From Cannabis sativa (taxonomy: Eukaryota > Streptophyta > Magnoliopsida > Rosales > Cannabaceae), in the NCBI RefSeq assembly GCF_029168945.1, contig NC_083603.1, positions 7,378,001-7,442,000 on the forward strand: a stretch of DNA of 64,000 bases, given 5' to 3'. Positions 35,793 through 44,579 of this stretch are shown here, in pieces. Each line of letters begins with the position of its first letter. Positions within the stretch are counted from its first letter, which is position 1. The notes below the pieces were generated by a model, which saw nothing but the letters and a program-made list of their open reading frames with translations, searched no databases and was not told the origin of the DNA. Position numbers and translations under genes: made by a program.

Positions 35793-37244
35793 CTGGAAAA
35801 AAAAAAACCAACAATGATAGATAATTAATAATAAAACATAACCAATAATGAATAAAACAATAAAAAATAAAAAAATAATTCATAATTAATAATTAATAAT
35901 TAAACAATAATCAATAAAACAATAAAAATTAAAAAAAAAATAATCAATAATTTATACTAAAACAATAATTCATAAGTAATAAAACAATAAAGATAAAACA
36001 ATAATTAATAATTAATAAAACAATAATTAATTATTAGTAAAACAATAATTACAAATTATTAAAACAATAAAAAATAATACAATAATTAATAATAAAACAA
36101 TAATTAAAAAAAAACAATAATTAATAAAACAATAATATAACAATAATTAATAATTAATAAAACAATAAAAAATAATACAATAATCAATCATTAATAATAA
36201 AACAATAATAAATAAATAATAAAATTAATAAGACAATAAAAATTAATACAAAAGTTAATAATTAATAATAAAACAATAATTAATAAATAATACAAATTAA
36301 TAATTAATAATTAATAATTAGTAAAAAAAAATAATTAATAAAACAATACAAATTAATACAATAATTAATAATTAATAATAAATAAAAATTAATAATTAAT
36401 AATAAAACAATAACTAATAATTAATATAAAACAATTATTAATAAAAAAAATAGAACAATAATTAATAATTAATAAAAAATTAAAACAATAATTAATAATT
36501 AATACTAAAACAACAAAATATAATTACTAAAAAAACATAAGTATTAATTAATAAAACGATAATTAATAATTAATAATTACTAAAACAACATAACTAATAA
36601 TTAATAAAATAATTAAAATAAAAACAATAATTAATAATTAATACTAAAACAATAATTAATAATTAATAATAAATAAAAAAATTATTACTTAACAATAATT
36701 AATTAAAAAATACTTAATAAGTCATTAAAAATAAATTAATACCTAAAACAATCACTAAATAATATAATTAATAATTAATACCTACAACAATCACTAAATA
36801 ATATAATTAATAAAACCAAAAAAAAAAAAGGTCCGATGGCTACCAATCGGACCCATTGTGAGGTCCGATTGGTAGCCATCGTACCCAAACAAACCAAAAA
36901 ATAGCACCATCGGACCCCTAACAATCGGACCATCGGGCTTGGACAAAGTCCGACTATCGGACCCTAAGGATGACAATCGGACCACACACAATCGGGCCAC
37001 TAAATGAGCATCGGACCACACACAATCGGACCCAAATAATTCACTATCGGACCCAAACAACCCCCATCGGACCATCTTCTTCCTATTAGCCGAACCCCAA
37101 TCCCCAATCCCCATTCCACAAAACAAAATTCTTCAATCTAACTAATAGATCTAACAAATTTACACAATCCACCAAAGTTTCACAAACAAAAAACACATGT
37201 AAATCAATCTTTTAACACTTACAAAAAAAAAAAACCAAACACAC
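35793..37244 (-). other. Long AT-rich intron 1 of the Ulp1-type gene
   Basis: About 930 bases (35800-36790) consist almost only of AATAATTAATAAAACAATAA-like words. Next comes the GGTCCGAT array and a short leader. The transposase gene's intron 1 (30256-31117) has the same make-up in mirror order: the array, then a TTATTAATTATT tract. Confidence 0.75.
36829..37080 (-). repeat. GGTCCGAT repeat array, right side of the MULE (inverted)
   Basis: About eleven copies of ATCGGACC/GGTCCGAT occur, mostly in the inverse orientation to the left array. Examples lie at 36830, 36869, 36909, 36957 and 37036. The array lies in intron 1 of the Ulp1-type gene, 490-740 bp from the right end, at the same distance as the left array from the left end. 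Confidence 0.9.
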
Positions 37245-37479
37245 CTTCGACATTTTTGCTTCGGGTTCGCCTGAGATTGGTCGCCGGTTCTGGTTGGTCG
37301 GGGTTGAGCTTCGACGGCGGTGGGTAGGTCGGGTTGAGCGTCGACGGAGATGGGTGGCTGTGAGAGGAATGGGTTGAACAAATTTTGGCTGTGATAGATG
37401 GGTATCGTGGGGGAGCGTTCGGCTGAGCAAGAGGAAGAGAGAGGATGATTGTTTGAAATGTGAGGGGTAGTTTAGGAAA

Positions 37480-37572
37480 ATTAGGAAAGTTGTCATATAG
37501 GACCAATTTTAATAACTATGCATTTAGGGAAAAAATTAAATGGTATTTTAAGCATAGAATTTCAAATTTCCC
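37480..37572 (-). repeat. Right terminal inverted repeat of the MULE
   Basis: The sequence ends ...GAATTTCAAATTTCCC, inverse to the left end, followed by the AAATAAAA flank repeat. Confidence 0.85.
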
Positions 37573-38610
37573 AAATAAAATTATAAAATAAACAAATAAT
37601 AAAGTAAGAATCAAATAAAAAGATCACTTCCAGACAAAAAAAAAATATACCTATTTTTCAAATCAAATTAAAATAAATTATTAATATAATAAAAGAAAAC
37701 TAAATTAAATTAAAATTTTCAGCCAAAAAAAATGTATCTAAGGGTTATTTTAGTAAATATATTGCATTAATTAATTTTAAAAAATAGAAAATATTCTAAT
37801 TACAATAATATTTATCTTATTAAAAAATTCAACTTGTACATTATCCAATTGTAAAATTATAAAGAGTTATTTTTTCATGTTTAAATTCAAGCAATTTGAT
37901 TAATTAATACTTACAATCAAAATAGTTTTAATACTAATTTTCTGTTTTTTAAAATTAAAATTAACCATCTAATTAAATTGTATATGATCATTTAATATAA
38001 AATAACATCAGTAGTTGTATATCACTTGTATCTTTCAGTATTTTTTTTTTTATTATTGAGGGGTATATTAATTAAACAAATTTAAAATGTAATTATAATG
38101 TTAGTATTTTTTATTATTATATCAATTAAATAAATTTTAAAGGTATAAAAATAACACAAAGTAAGATTAAAGAAAATGTATCATTTACATAAAAGGTGTA
38201 ATTGCTAAAGGTGTATCATTTTTTTAGTCAATTTTTTTTTTTTAATTATGATAATGTATGGTAGTTATTTAAGATTAACTATAAATTTTAAAAAATTCTA
38301 ATTAAATATTTATCATGTGTATAAAAAAAGTGAGTGTAATAAAATATTTGAATTTTATTTTTGAAATTGTAAATTAAAATTTTTAAAAATTTATAAATAA
38401 CCACAAATAACTACAATTATGAAAAAAAAATTAAATTAAAAGATTCTCCTGAAAGTTAAACTTGGATAAAAGATCTATCAATATACTCATTTAAAATGAG
38501 ATACTATTATAGACTTTCCCATGATCAAAGTACAGAAATCAAAAAATAATTCATGAAAAGTGAAATTATAAAAGAAAAAAACTAAAACGAAAAAGAAAAT
38601 TATACTATTA

Positions 38611-38924
38611 GAGCATGTTTGTTATTGTTTTTTGTTTTAAAAAATTGTTTTTAGAAATGAGAACAAAAAAATAGTTTTTGAAGTTTTTAAAACACAAGTC
38701 ACGTTTGGTTAGTGATTTTTAAAAACAATATTGACCTAAAGTGAATTGGTTTTTAAAACAGAAAACAACATTTTGTTGTTTTCAGAATTCTTGTTTTTTG
38801 TAACTTTGTTTTCTGAAAACTGTTTTTAAAAAACAAGACCAAACAAGCCAAATTGTTTTTAAAAACAATTTTCTGTTTTTAAAAACAAAAAACAGTTTTT
38901 TTAGTTATGATGCCAAACATGCAC
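38611..38924. mobile_element. Tourist-like MITE (PIF/Harbinger type)
   Basis: The left tip GAGCATGTTTG and the inverted right tip GTGCATGTTTG match but for one base. The target duplication TTA flanks it (38608-38610 and 38925-38927). The interior is made of TTTTTAAAAACA palindromes. No coding sequence. TTA duplications and GAGCATGTTTG-type ends are usual for Tourist MITEs. Confidence 0.8.
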
Positions 38925-39105
38925 TTAGCATTTGATGTTTAATAATATTTTAATTAGTATAAAGATAAATAAATGAAGGTCTCTTTCTTCCTCTCTCTCT
39001 TACACATGCACATGCACAAAATGACTATTTAACTTGAAATTTTGATAAGACGAAACCAACGTTGTTTATGTATGTAATAAATTTTAAATTAAAATTTTTG
39101 TCTTC

Positions 39106-39430
39106 TGAACTTTGACATGTACTAAATTATAATTTTGAACTTTTTAGATCGTTAAAAATTACTCGAATTATTAAATTTAAAAACTTATGTGCAATAAAAC
39201 AAACTATTAGAGTTTCTGTAATTAAAGCAAGTGGAATATGCTCAAAAAGCTCTACTGTGCAATAATTTTGAACTTTGACATGTACTAAATTATAATTTTG
39301 AACTTTTTAGATCGTTAAAAATTACTCGAATTATTAAATTTAAAAACTTCTGTGCAATAAAACAAACTATTAGAGTTTCTGTAATTAAAGCAAGTGGAAT
39401 ATGCTCAAAAAGCTCTACTGTATATAAAAT
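39106..39430. repeat. Tandem duplication, 163-bp unit
   Basis: The unit beginning TGAACTTTGACATGTACTAA occurs at 39106 and again at 39269 with almost no differences, ending AAAAAGCTCTACTGT. The second copy is cut about 10 bases short. Recent local duplication. Confidence 0.9.
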
Positions 39431-39689
39431 ACATATATTTATTATAGTAATTCCAAAATGTTACCTTATTTTATCAATATATTTATTATAAAAAGTTTGT
39501 TTAGTTTTTCAAAAGCAAATCTTTATGTTTGATTTGGGTGTCTTCACTTTTCTCCCAATAGACCGACCATTAATTGAATAATTAATAATGACTTAGTAAG
39601 AGCACCTCCAAGGAGGCAGCAAAAATGGATATATGAGGTGGTTAATGCTCCAAGGAGGCAGCAACTATGACTGCAAATTGAGGGTTTGT

Positions 39690-39723
39690 CTACAGTGCAC
39701 GGCATATATGCCGTGCACTGTAG
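39690..39723. repeat. 34-bp perfect palindrome
   Basis: CTACAGTGCACGGCATA is followed directly by its exact inverse. It lies 90 bp inside the left end of the Harbinger element and could form a hairpin. A poly-T run follows. Confidence 0.95.
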
Positions 39724-39847
39724 CCACGGCATGCCTTTTTTTTTTTTTAGTTTTTTTAATAATTTAATTAATATTTATATATATTTATATTATTATATTT
39801 GTAAAATTAAGAATTATTTTTTGGGAAATTTTTTAATACACATTTTT

Positions 39848-40160
39848 AAAAGTGATGTACGAATCTACTCCTATTTATTTCGGCACCCGACAAACTTTTT
39901 TAGTCTATTTTTTTTATATAGTAGTGTATATTATAATTATTTAAGACATCCTGTAAAATTTAAAAAAATTAGAAAACTTTAATACGCCGAAAATAAAGCA
40001 CTTCTTTAAAAGTGGTGCACTGATTTACTCCTACCTGTTTCGGCATTCGGGAGACTTGTTTAGTCTTTGTTTTTTAAGGTCGTGTACATTATAGTTATTT
40101 AAAACATCTTGCAAAATTTTAAAAAATTTAAAAAAATTTAACATGCCAAAAATAAAATTC
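39848..40160. repeat. Diverged tandem duplication, about 160-bp unit
   Basis: AAAAGTGATGTACGAATCTA at 39848 and AAAAGTGGTGCACTGATTTA at 40008 start two related units. Both go on through 'ACTCCTAYYTRTTTCGGCA' and 'TTTAGTCT'. They lie inside the Harbinger element, downstream of its accessory gene. Confidence 0.75.
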
Positions 40161-40587
40161 AAACTTTCTGTTGCGTGACTTTTTTATTTAGAAGAATACA
40201 TTGTAAAAGCACCTTATAATATTTATTTTTATGTTAATTTAAATGTGAATATCATAAATTATTTTTTTCTTTTAATTATAATTTAAGTAAAAATTTATTA
40301 TATATTTTTATTTTTTTATATTAAACAATAAAAATAATTTTTAAAATTGAACACATATTAAAATTAAAATTAAACACACTAAAACATCATATTCTTATTA
40401 ATCAATAGTACACATATTTTATATTACACAACAGAACATTATAAAATTAAAGCACACTCAATAATACATAATAAAAACATTACAAACTTAAACATACATT
40501 TAAAAATTAAAATACAACACACCAAACATTAAACGGAAAAGTAATAACACAAATACGAACCTTCAAAGACAAAATGAGATACAACAA

Positions 40588-41736
40588 TTTAATAATGTGG
40601 AAGATTATTTCTTGATCCGCCAAGATAGTCATAATACAGACTATAAACTTGTGAGTCATTTTCAGCTCTTTCACCTTGATCTTGAGATCGTTGATCTTCA
40701 TCTTCAACGCCATGTCCCGAATCTTGATATGCTCGATATTGTGACCCCTCATATTGTGATCCCTGATATTGAGATCCCTAATTTGGATATCCCAGATATT
40801 GAGATCCCTCATATTGAGATCCTTCTCCTTGTTCTCCAACTTCGGATGTTTGTGCCATTTCTTTGTAAATTCGTCTTTTTTCACTTTGAATGTACTTATG
40901 AAACTCTGGATCGGATATAGAATTCAAATCCGTGAATAAAATTTTTTCGTCAGCCTTTCTTCTGTGACGTTCATTTCTATCCTTGTTACTCTTTTCAATA
41001 ACTTGAGTTCTTTATTTTGTTCCATTAGTTTGTTGAATTGATCATTACCTAATTGTTTTTCCTTTGCTTTTTTTACACCACATGGTCTTTCTGTTGGATA
41101 AGTATTCATTTCCTCATTATTCATGTTTAGATCAAATGAACTCATACCAGTGGATGCCGATGTTGGAGACTCAAAATTGTGAGATGATGATTTCGATGAA
41201 GTGAAACTAGGACCTTCGTGTTGGAATCTACGTGGTGCATTGATGTTTCCATCATTTGAAAACTTTTGAATACCTTTGAGGATGTGCCACACATGATCAA
41301 ATTTAAAGCCTTTATCGTACTTTTTATCTTGGGCTAGTAACATCTTCGCTTGAATTAACTGTTGCAATATAAATTAAGTAATAACGTTAATGAAAATTGA
41401 AAAATAAGATAGTAATAATAAATAAATTATAATAACAAACACTTACAATGTCTTCTTCTGAAGCACCACTTGGATTTTTATTTTCAATTTGGTTGATACA
41501 TCCCTTAATTTTGCAACTGCACTATTAATAGTAGACATTCGAGTTTGCAAAGATCTTACTGGGCGAGGTTTATTACTAAATTTTCCATCTTTGTGGTACT
41601 CTGATTGAACTCTTGCCCAAAAATTATTACCTGATTGGTTTCTTCCTACGATTGGATCTTGAGAAATGTCAACATAGACATGACACAAGTGCACATCTTC
41701 CTCTACTGAGTAAGAAGAACCGCGAATGGAAGACAT
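40588..41736 (-). pseudogene. Harbinger accessory gene (Myb/SANT-like), broken
   Basis: Exon 1 (about 41446-41736) starts MSSIRGSSYSVEEDVHLCHV and has DPIVGRNQSGNNFWARVQSE, the trihelix/Myb-like domain of Harbinger ORF1 proteins. A one-base loss near 41505 shifts the frame; the other frame continues as CINQIENKNPSGASEEDI up to a GT donor. Exon 2 starts at 41358 after an AG acceptor (LIQAKMLLAQDKKYDKGFKF, then DHVWHILKGIQKF). A second shift near 40945 leads to LNSISDPEFHKYIQSEKRRI. A tail of GSQYEG-type repeats follows, with an in-frame TAG. In this superfamily the accessory protein binds element DNA and carries the transposase to the nucleus. This copy cannot give a full product. Confidence 0.85.
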
Positions 41737-42668
41737 TTTTGAAGAAAATATAGCTATTTAGGAAATATGTTGAAGAGATGTGATCAAATTGAATGAGAAG
41801 TGTGAGATTATATAGGAAAGGAAAATACATTGCAACGGTTGAGATCGTGGTGAAATGATATCAGCGGCCAAGATTAAACTGTGAGATTTCTTGTCTTTTA
41901 ATTTTGGAATCAGAAGATAAGGATGTGATGTGACAACACACTGCAACGGTTGAGATCGTGGTCATATAATTTCAACGGCCAAGATTAAACTGTGAGATTT
42001 TTTGTCTTGTAATTTTGGAATCAGAAGATAAGGATGTGATGTGACAACACACTGCAACGGTTGAGATCGTGGTCAAATAATTTCAGCGGCCAAGATTAAA
42101 TCACTAGATTTCTTATCTTTTAATTTTGGAATCAGAAGATAAGGTTGTGATGTGACAACACACTGCAACGGTTGAGATCGTGGTGAAATAATTTCAGCGG
42201 CCAAGATTAAACTGTGAGATTTTTTGTCTTGTAATTTTGGAATCAGAAGATAAGGATGTGATGTGACAACACACTGCAACGGTTGAGATCGTGGTCAAAT
42301 AATTTCAGCGGCCAAGATTAAATCACTAGATTTCTTATCTTTTAATTTTGAAATCAGAAGATAAAGTTGTGATGTGACAACACACTGCAACGGTTGAGAT
42401 CGTGGTGAAATAATTTCAGCGGCCAAGATTAAACTGTGAGATTTTTTGTCTTTTAATTTTGGAATTAGAAGATAAGGATGTGATGTGACAATACACTGCA
42501 ACGGTTGAGATCGTGGTGAAATGATATCAGCGGCCAAGATTAAATCACTAGATTTCTTATCTTTTAATTTTGGAATCAGAAGATAAGAATGTTTACACTA
42601 TAAAATATGGATATGATACATGATATGAGGCACACCAAAAATATATACAATTTGACTTTGAAAAAAAT
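41737..42668. promoter_or_regulatory. Shared promoter region between the two Harbinger genes
   Basis: It lies between the two start codons (41736 and 42669) of the divergent genes. Most of it is the 111-bp repeat array. Only about 90 bp on the left and 70 bp on the right are non-repeat, so both promoters must lie in or next to the array. Confidence 0.65.
41831..42600. repeat. Seven-copy tandem repeat, 111-bp period
   Basis: The word TGCAACGGTTGAGATCGTGG starts at 41831, 41942, 42053, 42164, 42275, 42386 and 42497, each exactly 111 bp after the last. Copies 3 to 7 alternate between two variants (ATCACTAGATTTCTTATC and ACTGTGAGATTTTTTGTC), so a 222-bp dimer has been amplified. Each copy holds CAACGGTTG, close to known plant Myb sites (AACNGTT). 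As 111 is divisible by three, a repeated 37-residue frame stays open on the minus strand in part; this is almost certainly not a gene. Confidence 0.95.
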
Positions 42669-43985
42669 ATGAATTCTTATCCTGGTAGTTCATCTTATTT
42701 ATCATCATCGTCTTCTTCAGATGATGAATATTATGATGATATAGAAATGCAAGTGGTAGGTCAAATCACTGCTAACAATAATTTTTGTATCGCTCAACAC
42801 CAAAAAAATTAAAGCTCACGTCGAGGCTCGATTCCTGGTCATATAGTTATTAACCGTGACCGGGAAAATGCTGATCGTAATCTTTTCAACGACTATTTTG
42901 CAGAGAATCCTCGATTTACTGATTTGATGTTTCGCCGAAGATTTCGAATGGGTCGTCCTTTATTCCTTCGTATTTTGGATGCTATACAAAGACATGACAA
43001 TTACTTTCTCCAGCGAAGGGATAGAATGGGAAAACTCGGGTTATCAGGCTTGCAAAAAGTTATAGCTGTATTTCGTATGCTAGCATATGGTATGCCGGCA
43101 GATGCTACCGATGAATACATCAAAATAGGAGAATCTACAACTTTAGAAAGCTTGAAGCGATTTTGTCGTGCTGTTGTTGAGGTGTTTGGAGCCCACTATC
43201 TCCGATCACCCAACGCTCATGATGTTGCAAGACTACTCCACATTGGTGAATGTCGAGGTTTTCCAAGAATGTTGGGAAGTTTGGATTGTATGCATTGGAA
43301 ATGGAAAAATTGTCCAACTGCTTGGGGAGGACAATATGCCGGTCGTAGTGGGTCCCCGACTATTATTCTTGAAGCAGTAGCTGACTATGATCTCTGGATA
43401 TGGCATGCATATTTTGGCTTACCAGGATCTAATAATGACATTAATGTGTTAGAGGCATCCCATCTTTTTGCTAATCTGGCTGAAGGTATTGCTCCACCTG
43501 CTAATTATGTTATTAAAGGAAAAGAGTACAATATGGGTTATTATCTAGCCGATGGTATATATCCAAAATGGTCCACTCTTGTTCAAACTATCCATGATCC
43601 ACGTGGTCCAAAAAAGAAACTATTTGCAATGAAACAAGAAGCATGTAGAAAAGATGTTGAACGTGCATTTGGAGTATTGCAATCTAGATTTGCAATTATT
43701 GTTGGACCGGCACGTCTTTGGAATAAAACGGTTTTACATGATATAATGACTTCATGTATTATTATGCATAATATGATAATAGAAGATGAACGTGATCTAA
43801 ATGCACCAATTGAAGAGCGTGTCAAAGTGCCAAGTCCAGAAGTTGAGATGGTAGAAGATGATAATGCTCGGTTTCAAGAATTTCTTTCCAGACATAGAAA
43901 AATTAAAGATAAAGATGCTCACATTGAGCTTCGAAATGCATTAATCGAACACTTGTGGGACGAATATGGTAACTCACAAAATTAA
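42669..43985 (+). pseudogene. PIF/Harbinger DDE transposase, one nonsense codon, catalytic domain intact
   Basis: ATG at 42669 opens MNSYPGSSSYLSSSSSSDDE and a serine/acidic N-terminus. TAA at 42810-42812 stops it after 47 residues. The same frame then runs unbroken for 390 codons. It reads INRDRENADRNLFNDYFAEN, then the catalytic domain with the first Asp in GSLDCMHWKWKNCP, the second in YLADGIYPKW and the Glu in KDVERAFGVLQSRF, and ends HLWDEYGNSQN. Gene length and order match plant Harbinger transposases (DDE_4 / plant transposon protein family). If translation began at an internal ATG such as 42927 the DDE fold could be made without its N-terminal part. The enzyme cuts and joins element ends at TWA sites. 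It sits divergent to the Myb-like partner. Confidence 0.93.
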
Positions 43986-44375
43986 TATAATTTAATTAAT
44001 TTTAAGTGTGTGTTTCAAGTTTAATTTAATTTAATGTAATTTTTTTGTCATGAATGTAATGTTTGTTCTCTAGTAATGTAATATTTATGTTATTGCAATA
44101 TGATATTTTAATTTATCGAATTTCGCCGATTTTACAGTATTATTGTCTTTAATCACATTAGTAAGTTTATTTAAATTATTAATTAAATATAACAATTGTG
44201 GTAATTTTTGTTAATTAATATGATATTATTTTTTTAATTTATTAAAAAATTAATATAATAATAAGAAATATTTTTTTAGTGTAATTTTTGGTATTGTGGT
44301 TGGAGTAGAAATAATTTTTGACACCAAATTTGGTGATAGTGTAACACCAAATTTGGTGTCTCTTTGGAGATGCTC

Positions 44376-44579
44376 TAAGACACTTTCATCATCGCCATAT
44401 TGTTGTGTTTAAGATCATGTTTTTCTACTTTTTGACCATTACTTTTCCACATTCCTGATTAGTGGTGTTCTCTTTTTCTTTTTCCTTTTTAGCCTTAAGC
44501 TAGCTGATATAAAAGTACACAGTGATTTATGTATGTGAACACATTATTTTTAGTCATAATATTAATGAGATTCCATTTC
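44376..44579. other. Short spacer between the Harbinger element and the LINE
   Basis: No recognisable content. The 5' truncation point of the LINE lies at its right edge but cannot be placed exactly. Confidence 0.4.

Larger units (their letters stand above)
33255..37253 (-). pseudogene. DUF1985/Ulp1-type cysteine protease gene of the MULE, broken
   Basis: The exons on the minus strand are 37245-37253 (MSK), 34932-35792, 33875-34855 and about 33255-33778. All borders are GT-AG and all are phase 0. Exon 2 encodes a DUF1985 domain (GTAHLIIPVSDHYTGRVTW ... FGRVEFGLVTGLNLLPGP). Exon 3 has a proline-rich stretch, a QP repeat and a basic RRKRRRPRW. Exon 4 holds the Ulp1/C48 protease fold with the active-site His in AKHWVALEVDLDHW and the Asp in NIFDSS. 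The catalytic Cys box (usually ...SDCGIY) is missing, since the gene is cut just after VVPQTKTK. TGA at 34712-34714 interrupts exon 3 in frame. Family members are thought to cleave SUMO-like proteins; their role in the MULE is unknown. This copy cannot make an active protease. Confidence 0.9.
29950..37572. mobile_element. Mutator-like element (MULE) with transposase and Ulp1-type gene
   Basis: The ends are GGGAAATTTGAATTTCC on the left and, inverted, GGGAAATTTGAAATTCT on the right. They remain similar for about 90 bases (ATGCTTAAA, ATATATGACA). The flanks share AAATAAAA (29942-29949 and 37573-37580), an 8-bp repeat where MULEs usually make 9 bp; the AT-rich context makes the exact length unsure. 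Inside are a MuDR-type transposase gene on the plus strand and a DUF1985/Ulp1-like gene on the minus strand, pointing at each other. Plant MULEs carrying Ulp1-like genes are known (the Kaonashi type). Both genes start close to their own terminus and have a large intron 1 with the same repeat types. Both are broken, so the copy is now non-autonomous. Confidence 0.92.
37573..39599. other. AT-rich intergenic DNA
   Basis: No gene is seen. It holds the Tourist-like MITE at 38611-38924 and a 163-bp tandem duplication at 39106-39430, listed separately. The rest is AT-rich. Confidence 0.5.
39600..44375. mobile_element. PIF/Harbinger element with both genes
   Basis: The left end GAGCACCTCCAAGGAGG and the inverted right end GAGCATCTCCAAAGAGA match. 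The target duplication is TAA (39597-39599 and 44376-44378). It carries the two genes typical of the superfamily: a Myb/SANT-like accessory protein on the minus strand and a DDE transposase on the plus strand. They are divergently transcribed from a region of 111-bp tandem repeats. A second copy of the 'CTCCAAGGAGGCAGCAA' words lies at 39652. Both genes have some inactivating changes, so the element is probably immobile now but quite recent. Confidence 0.93.

Noticed and set aside
35800..36790. Satellite-like AT repeat as a separate element
   Set aside because: It falls within an intron with matching splice sites and in-phase exons, and the partner gene has a similar tract, so it is treated as part of the MULE.
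37160..37506. Three overlapping minus-strand frames before the Ulp1-type gene
   Set aside because: They lie in the 5' leader of that gene, in different frames, with low-complexity Pro/Thr/Ser content. The real coding start is MSK at 37253, confirmed by splice phase.
41758..42537. Open minus-strand frames encoding a repeated 37-residue peptide
   Set aside because: The frame stays open only because the DNA repeat is 111 bp, a multiple of three. Variant copies have an in-frame stop (GTCAAAT instead of GTGAAAT). It is promoter-repeat DNA and not a gene.
41831..42600. Possible CRISPR-like array
   Set aside because: The repeats are contiguous 111-bp units without unique spacers, in a plant transposon.
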